Notes: generated by a model from the letters alone, not told the origin. A stretch of DNA of 64,000 nucleotides from Beijerinckiaceae bacterium (GCA_009773635.1 WSYC01000017.1:1-64000); one strand, 5' to 3'; positions 24,854 through 36,784 are shown, counted from the first letter of the stretch. Translations and numbers: made by a program.

Positions 24854-27644
24854 TGCATCTTTGGGTGGACGGTCAGTGTTTGCAAACGGCAAGCCGTCTG
24901 CGGGGAATTGGACGTTACGTCATTGATTTGATCTCAGCCTTGGCTGCAAACGAGCATGTTCGCATTTCTGTGTCGCTCAATGCCGCTTTCGCCGATGAGG
25001 CGATCAGAGCACGAGCACAACTTTTGCCGCTGATCGGCCGCGAGAACGTTCATATTTGGCACGGTATCGCTGATGTGGGTGAAGCACTGTCGGGATATTC
25101 CGAGCAGCGAATAGTCAGTGAGATCGCGCTTGCCCACCACGTCGCCTGCCTCGCGCCCGATGTCGCACTTTGCGCCAGCCCTTTCGAAGGTTTTGCTGAT
25201 CCCGCAATTCCCCTACATTCGCTTGAGGCGTTCGGCATTCCCCTTGCTGCAATTTGCTATGACTTTATCCCACTGCGCTTTTCCGAGCGCTATCTGACCT
25301 TCCGTACGGCGCGAGAGGCATACGAGCGGCGGTTGGATGGGTTGCGTAAAAGGGCATTGCTCCTGGCGATTTCGGAATTTACCGCCAGCGAGGCCAAGGA
25401 AATCTGTCCGGGGGTAGCTGTCCGTTCGATCTTTGCGGGGTTGGCCGCAACCTTTGCGACTGGCAGGCAAAATGACAGGCTTCGCAGACACAATGATCCA
25501 TGCCGCCTCCTGTATGTTGGTGCCTTGGATTGGCGAAAGAATGCGGGTCTGATTGCTCAAGCGATCGCGAAGCTGGAGCCGCCTCTCAGGACGATGGTGC
25601 AGCTTGATGTTGCTGGTGCATATGTCGCGGCGGATGCCGGAGCTCTGGAAGCAACCTGGAAAATGGCAGGCTTGGCACCCCAGAAGCTGCGTTTTCTGGG
25701 TTCCCCCTCAGATTCACAATTGACTGAACTTTATCTTGACGCAGACGTTCTAATCCAGCCGTCATTGATGGAGGGATTTGGACTCACCGCTCTTGAAGCG
25801 ATGGCCTGTGGCACTGCTGTATTCGCAGCGCGAGCGGGATCGTTGCCCGAGGTTGTTCAGAACGAAGAGGTCCTGTTCGATCCGAGGAACGCAGCCGATC
25901 TCGCTGGAAAGATTACCCGCTTTATCAAAGAACCCAATTGGGTCGAGGAATTGCGCGCGGTGGGGCGTAAGGCAGTCAAGAATTTCTCGTGGAAGAATAG
26001 CGCGTCCCTGGCTTTGAATGTGTTAGAGGATTTGGGTTCGCAGGCTTTTGAAAGGCCAAGCTTGGCGTCCATCAGGAGCACCAGTGCGCAACTATTGAGC
26101 TCAAGATCGGGCTCCAGGCAGATTTCTGCCGAGAGTATTGCACAGATAATGGCACTGGCGGAGTCGCCGATTGGTGAAACGCCTCGTCTTTTGATTGATG
26201 TGACCGAGACGATCCAAAGTGGATTACGAACTGGAATCCAGAGAGTTGTGTGCAAGACTGTGGCTGCGCTGGAAGCGACTGCCGAACCCATCGCTCCTTT
26301 CTATTCCGATCAATCCTGCCATCTAATGTGTGCAGAATCCTTTCTGAATGAGACCGAAATCGGAGCCGTTCGTGAAGGTAAGACACTCAACATCAGCAGG
26401 AGTGATCATCTGCTGCTGCTTGATAGTTCATGGCATCGCCACAAGGAGATGGGCGATTTGCTCCGGGCCGCGCGAATGGTTGGCGCAGAGATTACTGCGG
26501 TCATCTATGATCTTGTGCCTCTGCGTGCGCCCGCCTTCTGCGTTGACGGAATGCCTCAGGTCTACAAAGCATGGCTTGGTACAGTCCTGAAATATGCCGA
26601 CAACCTGCTTTGCATTTCGCGCGCAGTTGCCGATGATGTGGCCGACCTTCTCAACGAGATCGACTTTGCTCGCGCAATCCGGATCGGTTATTGGCCACTC
26701 GGCGCTGATTTCCATTCGGCTGGAGCGCCGGAAGCCGGCGTACCGCACATCGGCGAGAGGCCTTATTTTCTGGCGGTCGGCACGCTCGAACCTCGCAAAG
26801 GGCATCGGACGATGCTGCGGGCTTTCGAGCAGCTTTGGCATAGCGGAAACGACATATCACTCGTGTTTGCCGGACAGCGCGGCTGGATGATGGACGATTT
26901 TGTTCTGCAAATCGAAGCGCACCCGGAGTTTGACAAACGCTTGTACTGGATCGAGCAACCAACGGATGCGGAGCTATCCGCGTTATACCAATCTTCCGAG
27001 GCAGTGATTGCCGCATCCTTCGCAGAGGGGTTTGGGCTGCCGCTCATTGAGGCTGCCCGCTTCAGGAAACCCCTGTTCGCCAGCGATCTACCCGTTTTTC
27101 GGGAGGTCACATCTGGAAGCCAATCGGCGCACTTCTTTCAGCCGGGCGTGCCCGAATCGTTGGCGAGCTCGATCGGGGCCTATTTGGCAGGTAGTGTCGT
27201 ACCAGATGGCGTGGTCGCGCCAGTTGTTCTCCAATGGGATGAAAGTGCTGCCGAACTCGTGAGAACCCTCCGGTCTCGAGACTGGTATCAGGTGTATGAA
27301 CCCGCGGAATTCGGGACGATTGCCTCGCCGGAGCCTTTCGGTGGAGTTGAAATGCCCGCGATCCCCCTTGGTACGGTAGGGGTAGCTGATCTTGCGTTCG
27401 TAGAAGGACCGGTCGAGGCCGCATATCTATCTGAGCGCTATGTGGTCCGTGTTCAGAATCAGAGCCAATACATTCTTGACAGCGCGTGCAGCTTGTCCCA
27501 CTCACAGTTGGGCCAATGCGCTCTGTCTATCTCGCGCTTGAGATCGAAAGGCCGAGGCGCCTTGAGCCGGGCGCGTGGCTTGAGGTTCGGCTCGCACAGA
27601 GCAGCACAGGGTGGTTTGGGCAGAGCATCAAAATTCCACTGTAG
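24853..27644 (+). CDS. Tandem two-domain family 4 glycosyltransferase, with a probable frameshift near the 3' end
   Basis: About 930 residues with two GT-B glycosyltransferase units in one chain. Unit one (1-395) has RLRGIGRYVIDL, LLYVGALDWRKN and PSLMEGFGLTALEAMACG; unit two (about 430-800) has SGLRTGIQRVV, FLAVGTLEPRKG and ASFAEGFGLPLIEAARF. Each has its own E-x7-E motif, so it probably adds two sugars. After residue 876 (about 27480) the frame turns into low-complexity Arg/Ser and would run to 27705, across the stop of the convergent gene. Losing one base near 27480-27486 explains this: the neighbouring frame reads VYLALEIERPRRLEPGAWLE and ends FGQSIKIPL at TAG 27642-27644, a good beta-sandwich end. 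Coordinates given follow that repaired reading. Confidence 0.78.
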
Positions 27645-27681
27645 GATGGTTATCTCAAGCCGGAGCAGGAATGCATCCCGA

Positions 27682-29931
27682 TCAGATTTGCTTCATGACG
27701 TGTGATACCGCCGAATAGGTCGGCGCACTCCCATCCAGAACGGAACGATAGAAGTCTTCGGCATCATTGACCATTCGTTCCTTGGTGAAGCGTGTCAGGA
27801 ACGCATGGCGAGCTGCAAGGCTGAATCTGGTCCGCATTTCCCTGGACAGTATCAACAGACGGAGTGCATTGGCGAGTTCTTCAGCATTTTCAGACGCAAA
27901 TATCAGTCCGGTTTTTCCGCTGTCTATTAATTCGGTCATTCCACCGATGTCTGCGCAGATAATTGCGCGTTGACGCATCATGCCTTCGACAATCGGAAGA
28001 CCAAATGATTCATACCGCGACGGCACCACGACAAGATCACACTGTCGGTAAAGGCCGTCGAGTTCATCATCCGACACTTGCCCGAAAAACCGCACACGAT
28101 GACGGTAAGCAGCTGTCTCCGCTGCGGATTCAAAGATCTGTCGCCACGTCTTGCCGGATGAGGTGATGAACCGATCATTGCCGGCAACCAGAAAGTTCAC
28201 ATTCTCGAGATCTGCGAGCCGTGCGATCGCGGAAAAGAGGACATCAATGCCCTTCCGTTCTTCCAGGCGGCCGACAAACAGAACATCGACAGTTGCCTTT
28301 TCTTCCGACGGAACTGCTGATGCACCAAGATCTGGCAGACCGTGCGGCACGAGCCCAACAGAACGTCCTGCAAATGGCACTTTGTATCGTTGAGAGACTT
28401 CGTCCAAAATTGCATGGCCACACGCCAACAGAGCGTCGGCGCGCTTGTAACAGATTGTCTCGGCGCGAGCTATTGGCATCAGAACAGACTGCTGCAGTGC
28501 CAAGTCGGACTTCCAGCTCGAGTTATGTTCGATTGCGCTCAACATCGGCGTATATACACCCAGCACGAACGGCCAGGGACGTTCAATGTCCAGCAATAGA
28601 GCGAGTCCTTCCGCATCCCAGTTGGGACCTTGAACGAGATCAATTCGTTCCAGGCTCGCAATGCGTTGCAATTCTTCCCGAACAGCCAAGCTGCGCCCCC
28701 AGACATGATCCGGAACATCCGGACATTCCGAAGGTTTCGGCGCAAGTGCGCTCGCGTGAGGAATGCGGTGGACCCAGACACCATTCTCGAAGTCTACTGT
28801 CGGATGGTCCTGCCCCTTGGCTATCACCCTGACGATATGTCCTTTCGCGGCCAAACCCGTGGCGAGTTCATGAGTGACGCGTCCAATTCCCATTGTAACG
28901 CCGGGTGGATAATCCTGCGACAGAAAGCACAGATGAAGCCGCTCGGATGCCGCGAGCGCGACAGGAAAGGGTTTCCAATCGAGAACAGGCTCAGCTGCGC
29001 CTTTCGTAATGCACGTTCGAATGGGTTGGGACGATCTTTGCACGCCGGTTTGGATTGCATAGGGAGCGTAGCGATCAAAGTCATCAGTCGTGCCAAACGG
29101 CAGAGCACCGACCGCCTCCGCCGCCTCGGATGAGGCGCGCGCATCGCGACAGTATGCTTCAATATTGTTTGCCGCCGCTGCCAAGGAAAAATATGGCATC
29201 CCGTAGCGCATTGCGAAGTAAGCCTTGTTCTTCAGAATTGAACGCCAATCGCGAATTGCGTTATGATCATTGCGCAGATGGCTTGCCCGATAGCGGTGAT
29301 AGATATCGCCAACTTTAGAAAACCTGCCTATCCAGCCAAAGTCATTTAACCGGATACACACGTCGGTTTCATCGAGGAAATAATCATACTCTTCGTCGAA
29401 GCCTCCGATCTCGACAAGCGCAGCGCGTCGAAACAGAGAATTGGTGCCCAGTGTACTCCAGAATCGTGGCGAAAATGGAAAATTAACATCTGCAGGGTCG
29501 CTGATAGGATGATCGAAGACCTTTGCACCGCCAAATCGGTCGCAAATGATCTGATGTGCCTGTACTACGCGACCCGTATGATTCCAGACGCGGCCACCAG
29601 CCAAGCCAACTGCCGGATCATCAAAAAGAGGAACAATATCGCAAAGCCAGCGGGTAGATGGAACGGCATCATCATCCATGAAGGCAATAATCTCGCCCGC
29701 TGCAAGGCTAATTCCAATGTTGCGGGATTTGGAAAGGTTTCTTTCAGGGCAGAAGCCAGCTTTGATTTTGCGCCCGAATTCAGCCAAGACGGATTGCGTA
29801 TCATCTGTGGACGGGCCGTTTACAACTATAACTTCGAAATTCGGATAGTCGATCTTGGACAGACCGATAAGTGCATCACGGAGCGATGCCGCGCGATTAA
29901 ATGTATTAATGACAACAGATACGGTCTTCAT
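27682..29931 (-). CDS. Fused glycosyltransferase: GT2 domain plus GT4 domain
   Basis: A 749-residue bifunctional enzyme. Residues 1-265 are a GT-A family 2 transferase: VSVVINTFNRAASL, AFMDDDAVPS with the metal-binding aspartates D86-D88, and DETDVCIRL. Residues about 345-740 are a GT-B family 4 transferase: YPPGVTMGIGRVTHELA, VLFVGRLEERKGIDVL and PSRYESFGLPIVEGM. A linker of about 80 residues separates them. Two consecutive linkages by one polypeptide are implied. It is two bases downstream-coupled to the next gene on the minus strand (stop at 29933, this ATG at 29929-29931). The gene order suggests one operon from 32267 leftwards. Confidence 0.87.
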   Translation of the reverse strand: MKTVSVVINTFNRAASLRDALIGLSKIDYPNFEVIVVNGPSTDDTQSVLAEFGRKIKAGFCPERNLSKSRNIGISLAAGEIIAFMDDDAVPSTRWLCDIVPLFDDPAVGLAGGRVWNHTGRVVQAHQIICDRFGGAKVFDHPISDPADVNFPFSPRFWSTLGTNSLFRRAALVEIGGFDEEYDYFLDETDVCIRLNDFGWIGRFSKVGDIYHRYRASHLRNDHNAIRDWRSILKNKAYFAMRYGMPYFSLAAAANNIEAYCRDARASSEAAEAVGALPFGTTDDFDRYAPYAIQTGVQRSSQPIRTCITKGAAEPVLDWKPFPVALAASERLHLCFLSQDYPPGVTMGIGRVTHELATGLAAKGHIVRVIAKGQDHPTVDFENGVWVHRIPHASALAPKPSECPDVPDHVWGRSLAVREELQRIASLERIDLVQGPNWDAEGLALLLDIERPWPFVLGVYTPMLSAIEHNSSWKSDLALQQSVLMPIARAETICYKRADALLACGHAILDEVSQRYKVPFAGRSVGLVPHGLPDLGASAVPSEEKATVDVLFVGRLEERKGIDVLFSAIARLADLENVNFLVAGNDRFITSSGKTWRQIFESAAETAAYRHRVRFFGQVSDDELDGLYRQCDLVVVPSRYESFGLPIVEGMMRQRAIICADIGGMTELIDSGKTGLIFASENAEELANALRLLILSREMRTRFSLAARHAFLTRFTKERMVNDAEDFYRSVLDGSAPTYSAVSHVMKQI

Positions 29932-29932
29932 C

Positions 29933-31171
29933 TTAAGAAATCCAAAGCCCCTTTCGCTGAATGACGTCGCCGAGGCCGGCGATAAAATTCTTCTTGTAGG
30001 CAGCTATCGAGTGCGAGATTGCGTACAATCGTGCCCGTTCACTCAGATCTCTTGCAGAAAATCGCGTCGTTCCGGCACGGATGCTCGGCTCCCGCTTGTT
30101 GCGACGAGCCTGGCCGACTGCCATCAAGTAGTCGGCGAGTGCTTCAGTTAGAGCTTCAACATCTCCGGTCGGAACAGTGTGACCATAGTCGCCAACAATA
30201 GCGGAAAGGTTTCCCGCGTCATAAGCGATAACATGACACCCGCTTGCGAATGCTTCGAGCACCGGAACACAGTATCCTTCATGATAAGACGGCATGATAA
30301 AAACATCTGAATTTGTGTAATATTTCAAAAGTTCATCCTGCGACGCTGTTCCTGCGAAGTGAATGTTACGATTTCCGGTGTTGTTGATTGCTGTTGTTAT
30401 CTCATTGAGGTAGGAATCTTCGGAAAATGACGTGTTGCCGACCAGAACAAGATTGACAGCAACGTCGGGGACTTTTCGGGTTGCGCGGGTGAATGCAACA
30501 ATCAGATCAAGAACGCCCTTCGATCGAACAAAACGTCCAACAAAAAGAAACTGCAAGCATTTATCGTTGTTGTGACGTTCAACAATTTCAGAATTATGTA
30601 AAAATGAGTCTTCAATAGGCAAATTCAGGACAGAAATATTTCTGTACGACGGATCTAATGGTGATATTTCGTCCAAGTTGTACTGACTGTCGCAGAATAT
30701 ATGATCGCAGTGAAATAAATTTGTGCTCTGGGTCAGTGATATTTTTAGAGTGTTGAACGCTTGAATATTATAGGCAAGGCTAGGTGGTGTGACATTGTGC
30801 CATACACCGATTGCCGCCGCGTTGCGGGGGGCGACATGAATGGAGTCGAACAAATCATAGCAAATGCCGAATTCATAAATTAGGCAGTTAGCGTCTCGAA
30901 ATACATCGCTTCGAATGAGTTCCGACGAGTTTCGGAAGATATTCATACCTTGAAGGTCGGCGTCCCCGCCATAACACGCAACATCGACAAGGGCGTTCTG
31001 GCCAAAGAATTCACGAAGGGCTTCGTGTTTCAAGATCAGGCTGCGACTGATCGCGTCAACTTTGTTGACGACGCCGTTGAGCAGAAGGAAGCGAAGGGGA
31101 GCTTTTGGCAACGGCGACGCCCTAAATCCGTCGGAAGAACAGACTGAGCGAGGTCCAGAGGACCTTGCCAT
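29933..31171 (-). CDS. Family 4 glycosyltransferase
   Basis: A 412-residue GT-B enzyme. The N-terminal half is unusual in sequence but has VWHNVTPP and CDSQYNLDEI; the C-terminal half is typical: FLFVGRFVRSKGVLDL and PSYHEGYCVPVLEAFASG with the E-x7-E motif. Its start at 31171 overlaps the 3' end of the methyltransferase gene by 50 bases, more than usual; a TTG start further in is possible because the first 20 residues are low-complexity. The gene is AT-rich at 30.2-30.9 kb. Sugar donor unknown. Confidence 0.82.
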   Translation of the reverse strand: MARSSGPRSVCSSDGFRASPLPKAPLRFLLLNGVVNKVDAISRSLILKHEALREFFGQNALVDVACYGGDADLQGMNIFRNSSELIRSDVFRDANCLIYEFGICYDLFDSIHVAPRNAAAIGVWHNVTPPSLAYNIQAFNTLKISLTQSTNLFHCDHIFCDSQYNLDEISPLDPSYRNISVLNLPIEDSFLHNSEIVERHNNDKCLQFLFVGRFVRSKGVLDLIVAFTRATRKVPDVAVNLVLVGNTSFSEDSYLNEITTAINNTGNRNIHFAGTASQDELLKYYTNSDVFIMPSYHEGYCVPVLEAFASGCHVIAYDAGNLSAIVGDYGHTVPTGDVEALTEALADYLMAVGQARRNKREPSIRAGTTRFSARDLSERARLYAISHSIAAYKKNFIAGLGDVIQRKGLWIS

Positions 31172-32267
31172 CCGTCAACAGAACGTGCGGACCACTGCGG
31201 ATATCGATTGGGTTGCGAACGTCAATGATGCATGCAATTTGAGCATCCGTAATGGTCAGATCGATGGGGCCACCGTCAAGCTTGGCATGCGCGTTGGTAA
31301 GAAACATGTCGTGGATTTCGGAAGGCGTAAAATATTCTGGATGCACTTCACCGTTTAAAATCACCTCAGTGATAATGCAAAGTCCGCCTCCAGGTTTTAC
31401 AACGCGGATCATTTCCTCGAAAGATTTGCGTTGAATCTCGCGGGAACCGAAGTGTTCGATGGAGGACAAGCAAAAGGCATAGTCGAATGCACCAGTAGGA
31501 AAATCAAGCGCATCCCCCCCCATTCGATAAACTTCTAGCTTTTCATGGCGATATGGAAAAGGAGCGAATTTTTCAGGTGAAGAGAGCATATCAGGCGTCC
31601 CTTCATGTTGAGGGTTGTCATATAGATCGGTTGCAACCATTCGATCCAATGTATTTGCGAAGTAATAGAGCGGTCGTTCCGAGCCCGCGCCAACAGCAAT
31701 GGCCTTTGCATCAGGCGTGAATAGCCCCATATCCTTCATGCCTTCGACGCAAATTGCGTATTCCCACATTTTACGATGAATGGTGTGCGGCTCGCCGAGA
31801 GTCGACATCATTTTGCTGAGCGGTGTCTCCACTGACCAGTCCGAAAGCCGCGGAAGACGGTTGCGCGTATCAATTGGCGCGCGTCGCTGGGCAACCTCTT
31901 CGACAACCCGAACTTGAGGGTCGATCCGAAAAGCCCCAGAATTTCGGGTAGACTCGATCGGGCGGTTTACTGCCTGACCATTCCCGTCGAGCAGGTCACG
32001 ACGTAGATGTCGGAACGCGCTCTGCATCGCTGTTGTTTCGGCAACGAGACGAGAAATACCAGGAATACCAGAGCTTGTATCATTTACCGGATGTTTGATG
32101 GCTTCGTACATCAGATGGTTGGTATGCAACAAGCCACGAAGATGCTTGATCCACCATGGAAAAGCAAGAATACCGATAACAAAATCGATCAAAAAAAACG
32201 CAATAGCTCCGCCAATAATAGGTATTTTCGACGTAATACGTTCAATATTAGAAATAAGACGTATCAT
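31122..32267 (-). CDS. Class I SAM-dependent methyltransferase with N-terminal hydrophobic segment
   Basis: A 381-residue protein. Residues about 15-45 are hydrophobic (IIGGAIAFFLIDFVIGILAF), suggesting membrane attachment. The methyltransferase core starts near 185 with AIAVGAGSERPLYYF (motif I) and continues with VATDLY, DFPTGAFDYAFCLSSIEHFG and MIRVVKPGGGLCIITEV. It could methylate a sugar on a lipid-linked or growing polysaccharide. It is the first gene of the leftward glycosyltransferase run, preceded by an AT-rich 310-base region. Confidence 0.82.
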   Translation of the reverse strand: MIRLISNIERITSKIPIIGGAIAFFLIDFVIGILAFPWWIKHLRGLLHTNHLMYEAIKHPVNDTSSGIPGISRLVAETTAMQSAFRHLRRDLLDGNGQAVNRPIESTRNSGAFRIDPQVRVVEEVAQRRAPIDTRNRLPRLSDWSVETPLSKMMSTLGEPHTIHRKMWEYAICVEGMKDMGLFTPDAKAIAVGAGSERPLYYFANTLDRMVATDLYDNPQHEGTPDMLSSPEKFAPFPYRHEKLEVYRMGGDALDFPTGAFDYAFCLSSIEHFGSREIQRKSFEEMIRVVKPGGGLCIITEVILNGEVHPEYFTPSEIHDMFLTNAHAKLDGGPIDLTITDAQIACIIDVRNPIDIRSGPHVLLTDGKVLWTSLSLFFRRI

Positions 32268-32578
32268 ATAGCCTCCTGTTTTGTCGGGATTTTTAAGAAA
32301 AAATATAAAAATTAAAATATACCATGAATTATATGGAATGTTCTTGTGGAATATCTAGGTATTGTGATGATGTGACACAAATGATACGCTGAATAAATGT
32401 TAGGGCCCGCAATTATGCTGTGTGTCCGTGAAAATAAAGCGTGCCACGGTACAAACGCATATTCCGCTTCTATGGCGTAACATTAGCGAAAATGCAACAA
32501 GAAGGAGCGCGAATCCGATGCGTGACCTCCAAATTCCGTGCATATAAGCCTTAGCAAAATGCGGCTTCGCGGCACTCC
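32268..32578. other. AT-rich intergenic region with a decayed palindromic-repeat copy
   Basis: About 310 bases between rmd and the methyltransferase gene. The left half (32268-32400) is strongly AT-rich and probably contains the promoter for the leftward glycosyltransferase genes. At about 32462-32501, ATTCCGCTTC and TTAGCGAAAATGCAACAAGA match parts of the 17965-18090 repeat with few changes, so a degraded copy sits here. No gene could be supported. Confidence 0.5.
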
Positions 32579-33564
32579 TTAATTGGCACTCCGGCATTTT
32601 GCCCTTTGTTCGGATAAGACCGCATTTAAGGTCTCATCAATCGAGTAACCCGGGGACCAGTCTAGGCATGCGGCCGCTTTTCTGGCGTCTCCGGCAAGCA
32701 GTGGGATTTCATTCTCCCGCCAGCGAGCTGGATCTACTTCAACTCGAATTTGGCATCCCGCGAGCGCGATCATCTTGTCTAGGATTTCGCGTAGGCGGAT
32801 GGGGGTTCCCGAGGCGATATTGAAAATGCTGCCTGGTTCCAACGAGTCCGCTTTTAAGCATGCCTTTGCATATGCGTCAGCTACATCGCGCACATCCAGA
32901 AAGTCACGCTGCGGCTCAAGATTTCCGACCTTGATCACCGGCTCCTGCATGCCTTTTTCAATCCGTGCGATCTGCGCTGCAAAGCTGGGAACGGAGAATG
33001 AAGGGGTTTGCCCAGGACCAATATGATTGAACGGGCGCATTCGTAATGATCTCAAGCCACGACGTGCGAGCATCCCCAGCGCGAGGTCAGCGGCTGCCTT
33101 AGTGGCAGCATACTCGCCAGTTGGCTCCAGTAGTGCGCATTCATCCAGCAATTGCCCGGAAAGCGCGGCTGTGCCGTATACTTGGCAGGAGCCGGCGAAC
33201 AAAAAGACCGCGTCAGGAGAATGTTGAAGTGTCGCGCGAGCAACGTTGAGCGTCCCACCCAGATTGACGTTCCAGGCGGCCTGCGGGTTTGCATGGGCGA
33301 TCCCAAGGTCAGAGACGCCGGCTAAATGGACAATTACATGCGGTCGGGTGCCAGCGACCAACCTGGATACCGCGTCGCGATCCGTAATATCGAGCGCAGC
33401 GACCTCACCAATGCCGGGAACGCTGCCCGGGGCCTTTGCCGTCGCGAAGAACACAGTCGGAATTGATGCAAAACGCTTGAGCGCATCAATAACGTAAGGA
33501 GCCACAAAACCAGCCGCGCCAGTAACGAGTACCCGCATTTCCTTGTTTGATGCGGCATGCGGCA

Positions 33565-33565
<1 letters not shown>
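32579..33565 (-). CDS. rmd: GDP-6-deoxy-D-mannose (GDP-4-keto) reductase, RMD type
   Basis: A 328-residue extended SDR. VLVTGAAGFVAPYVIDAL gives the GxxGxxA/G NAD(P)-binding loop; the catalytic set is in FLFAGSCQVYG and YAATKAAADLALG (Y-x3-K), and RPFNHIGPGQ follows, all typical of RMD enzymes. RMD reduces the GDP-4-keto-6-deoxy-D-mannose made by Gmd to GDP-D-rhamnose. The ATG (33563-33565) overlaps the gmd stop in ATGA, which supports both the start and the pathway. An ATG at 33536-33538 is an alternative. Fcl-type activity is less likely because a true fcl is at 52.9 kb. Confidence 0.83.
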
Positions 33566-34554
<989 letters not shown>

Positions 34555-34737
34555 CTACCTTCTGATTTTGGCACGCCAATGGACAATTGAACCCGTGCAG
34601 AAATGCCGAGTTGCTCCCTGAACGCGAGCAAGAAGCAGTGTGCCGTTCGCCGGCAGGTAGACCCAATTTTTGCCCGGAATTCAAGAGTGAACTCCGAACA
34701 ATCGCGTGCCTTGCTTCAATCTGTCGGAGGGGGGAGG

Positions 34738-35493
34738 CTACAGCGACTGATAGATATCGAGAGCCAGGTCAAGGTCATTCATCACTCTACCGTATCCATT
34801 CTTCAAAATTAGAGCTTTATCACAATATCGATGAATAATACCAAGATCGTGACTGACCAAAATCATGGCGCAATGCTTTCGCTTCACGAATAGCTCCTCA
34901 TGACATTTTCTCTGAAAGCGCTGATCACCAACAGAAATGACTTCGTCGATCAGGAAACATTCGAAGTCGACAGCCAGCGTCAGTCCGAATGCCAATCGTG
35001 CGCGCATGCCAGAGGAGTACGTCCGAACGGGCAGCGCAAGGTGCTTGCCCAATTCAGCAAAATCATCGACGCGCTCAAGCGTATCCTTGATCGGGCGTCC
35101 ATAGAGGCGGGCAATGAACCGAATGTTGTCGACCCCACTCATGGTGGTTTCAAATCCACCAGCGAAGGCAATTGGCCATGACATAAACAATCCACGATGG
35201 ATGGTGCCCGAAGTTGGGGGTTCAACACCACCGATAATCTTCATCAGAGTTGATTTGCCGGCGCCATTGCGACCAAGAAGAGCTATCTTCTGTCCCGGAC
35301 CAACTTCGAAGGAAATCTTGTTCAATACGCGTCGAACACCAATGGCCGTATGGTAGTCCTTAACGATTGAATCGAGGCGGATCGAACGCCCCCGCGCTTC
35401 AGGACGCGGCAGATTCGAGATATCGGAATGACGGTCGATGATACTCTGTGAGGGCAGCGGCGCAAGCTGGTGTTGTTCGGATAACATCGTCAT
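34738..35493 (-). CDS. kpsT: Capsule export ABC transporter ATP-binding protein (KpsT/CtrD type)
   Basis: A 251-residue ATPase. Walker A is [12 protein letters not shown], the signature is [12 protein letters not shown], and Walker B is [11 protein letters not shown], with a switch histidine in [19 protein letters not shown] is typical of the polysaccharide-exporting KpsT/BexA/Wzt subfamily. The first 30 residues are poorly conserved. The ATG at 35491-35493 is chosen over a TTG at 35505, which lies only a base or two from the GAGGA sequence. It pairs with the permease at 36785-37615 and moves lipid-linked polysaccharide across the inner membrane. Confidence 0.9.
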   Translation of the reverse strand: MTMLSEQHQLAPLPSQSIIDRHSDISNLPRPEARGRSIRLDSIVKDYHTAIGVRRVLNKISFEVGPGQKIALLGRNGAGKSTLMKIIGGVEPPTSGTIHRGLFMSWPIAFAGGFETTMSGVDNIRFIARLYGRPIKDTLERVDDFAELGKHLALPVRTYSSGMRARLAFGLTLAVDFECFLIDEVISVGDQRFQRKCHEELFVKRKHCAMILVSHDLGIIHRYCDKALILKNGYGRVMNDLDLALDIYQSL

Positions 35494-35526
35494 GGCAATA
35501 TTCAATCCTCGGTACGCGCCGAACTG

Positions 35527-36777
35527 TCACGTTTGATGTTCAAGAATAAGATCTCGAAGGCTCTTTATGCTCCAATAAACAATAATAGAGCAGAATAGTA
35601 CGAATAAAATGGAGAGAATTCGCCACGGACGAGTGGGAAGGTCGGCCAAATTTGGAACGATTATTGTCTGAAGATAGATGCGTTGAGTCTGCGCGAACTG
35701 GCGCGATCGCTCAAGCTCGATCATGGCAGCAGCCAGGCTCTTAGCTGAAAGTTCACGCTCAAGCATAAGCTTTTCAAAGCCTTCGAGCTTTGATGCAATT
35801 GAATTTTCGCCACCGGCGACACTTTGTCGCAGTTTGAGGAATTCTGTCTTCAGAGAATTGATCTTTTCTCGCTGTGATTGAATTGTCGGGCTGCCGGGCG
35901 TTTGAGCAATTTGCTGCGCCAGTGTGGCCTCTTCCTTTGAGATCAGAGTTGAAAGTTTGGCCAACGCTTCCATCGATGCAATCGATTCTTTCTCGGGATT
36001 AAGCACCATTTCGCGATTTCGATACGCGGCCAAACGCATCTCCGAGTCGGCAAACCGTGCGGTTGTTTCCTTGATGAGGGTTTCAGCATAGCCGATGGCA
36101 TCGCTGTGCGCGCGCATGTTCAGGCGATTGATAAATTCATCCGCAAATTCCATCACATGCTTCGAAAGCGCAAGCGCATCTTCTGCGCGGAACGCCTTTG
36201 TACGAAGCGTTGAGATTCCCGTAGTCGTGTCGACATCAATGTCAACAAAGCGCTGGAATGCCTTGTACAATTCCTCGGAATTGTCTCGAGAATAGAAATT
36301 GGGGAATCGATAAATAAAATCGGCACCAGGGCGATTCATGATCGCACGGAGTTGCCGTTCTTTTTCGAGCTTCGCTACCATATCGCGTGATGTGACGTAG
36401 GTGCTGACCGCATACGTTTCGTCAACCGCGCGTGACATGCCAGGTGTCTGAAGAATACTGGTCAGGGACACCTCGCCACCAGATTGTGCGGATCGAACGA
36501 TGAATTTTGTTTCCGAAACGTACAGGCCTGAGGCAATAAATCCGAAATAGAGCACTGCAAGAAGCAAAGGAAGTGCAACCAATCCGATAAACAAGCCATT
36601 CTGACGCCAGAACGATGGCGCGGGCTCCAGCTCTATATCGTCATCCATTCCGAGGTCTGAAAGCAATCCAGGGTGTTCTGGAACAACCGGATTGAAATAC
36701 ATATTAACCGGCTGCATCGTGTGTTCGATGTCGACGGAATCATCAGTTTTCTCGATTTCTCTGGTATGTTTTGACAC
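35527..36777 (-). CDS. kpsE: Capsule export inner-membrane/periplasmic adaptor (KpsE/CtrB type), copy 1
   Basis: A 416-residue polysaccharide co-polymerase-like protein. A membrane segment at about 65-87 follows a 60-residue acidic cytoplasmic tail; the periplasmic part has SETKFIVRSAQSG, a long coiled-coil region at about 240-365, and a second membrane segment near the C-terminus (ILSILFVLFCSIIVYW). These proteins bridge KpsM to the outer-membrane OPX channel. Start is GTG 36777, seven bases after the kpsM stop. The second KpsE-like gene at 37.6 kb shares layout (SETQFIVRS, SRDVLR) but has quite different sequence. Confidence 0.88.
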   Translation of the reverse strand: MSKHTREIEKTDDSVDIEHTMQPVNMYFNPVVPEHPGLLSDLGMDDDIELEPAPSFWRQNGLFIGLVALPLLLAVLYFGFIASGLYVSETKFIVRSAQSGGEVSLTSILQTPGMSRAVDETYAVSTYVTSRDMVAKLEKERQLRAIMNRPGADFIYRFPNFYSRDNSEELYKAFQRFVDIDVDTTTGISTLRTKAFRAEDALALSKHVMEFADEFINRLNMRAHSDAIGYAETLIKETTARFADSEMRLAAYRNREMVLNPEKESIASMEALAKLSTLISKEEATLAQQIAQTPGSPTIQSQREKINSLKTEFLKLRQSVAGGENSIASKLEGFEKLMLERELSAKSLAAAMIELERSRQFAQTQRIYLQTIIVPNLADLPTRPWRILSILFVLFCSIIVYWSIKSLRDLILEHQT

Positions 36778-36784
36778 GTCGTTT

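Noticed and set aside
32400-32597. Small frame of 65 codons on the minus strand
   Set aside because: It overlaps a decayed repeat and the end of rmd, and has no ribosome-binding site or family feature.
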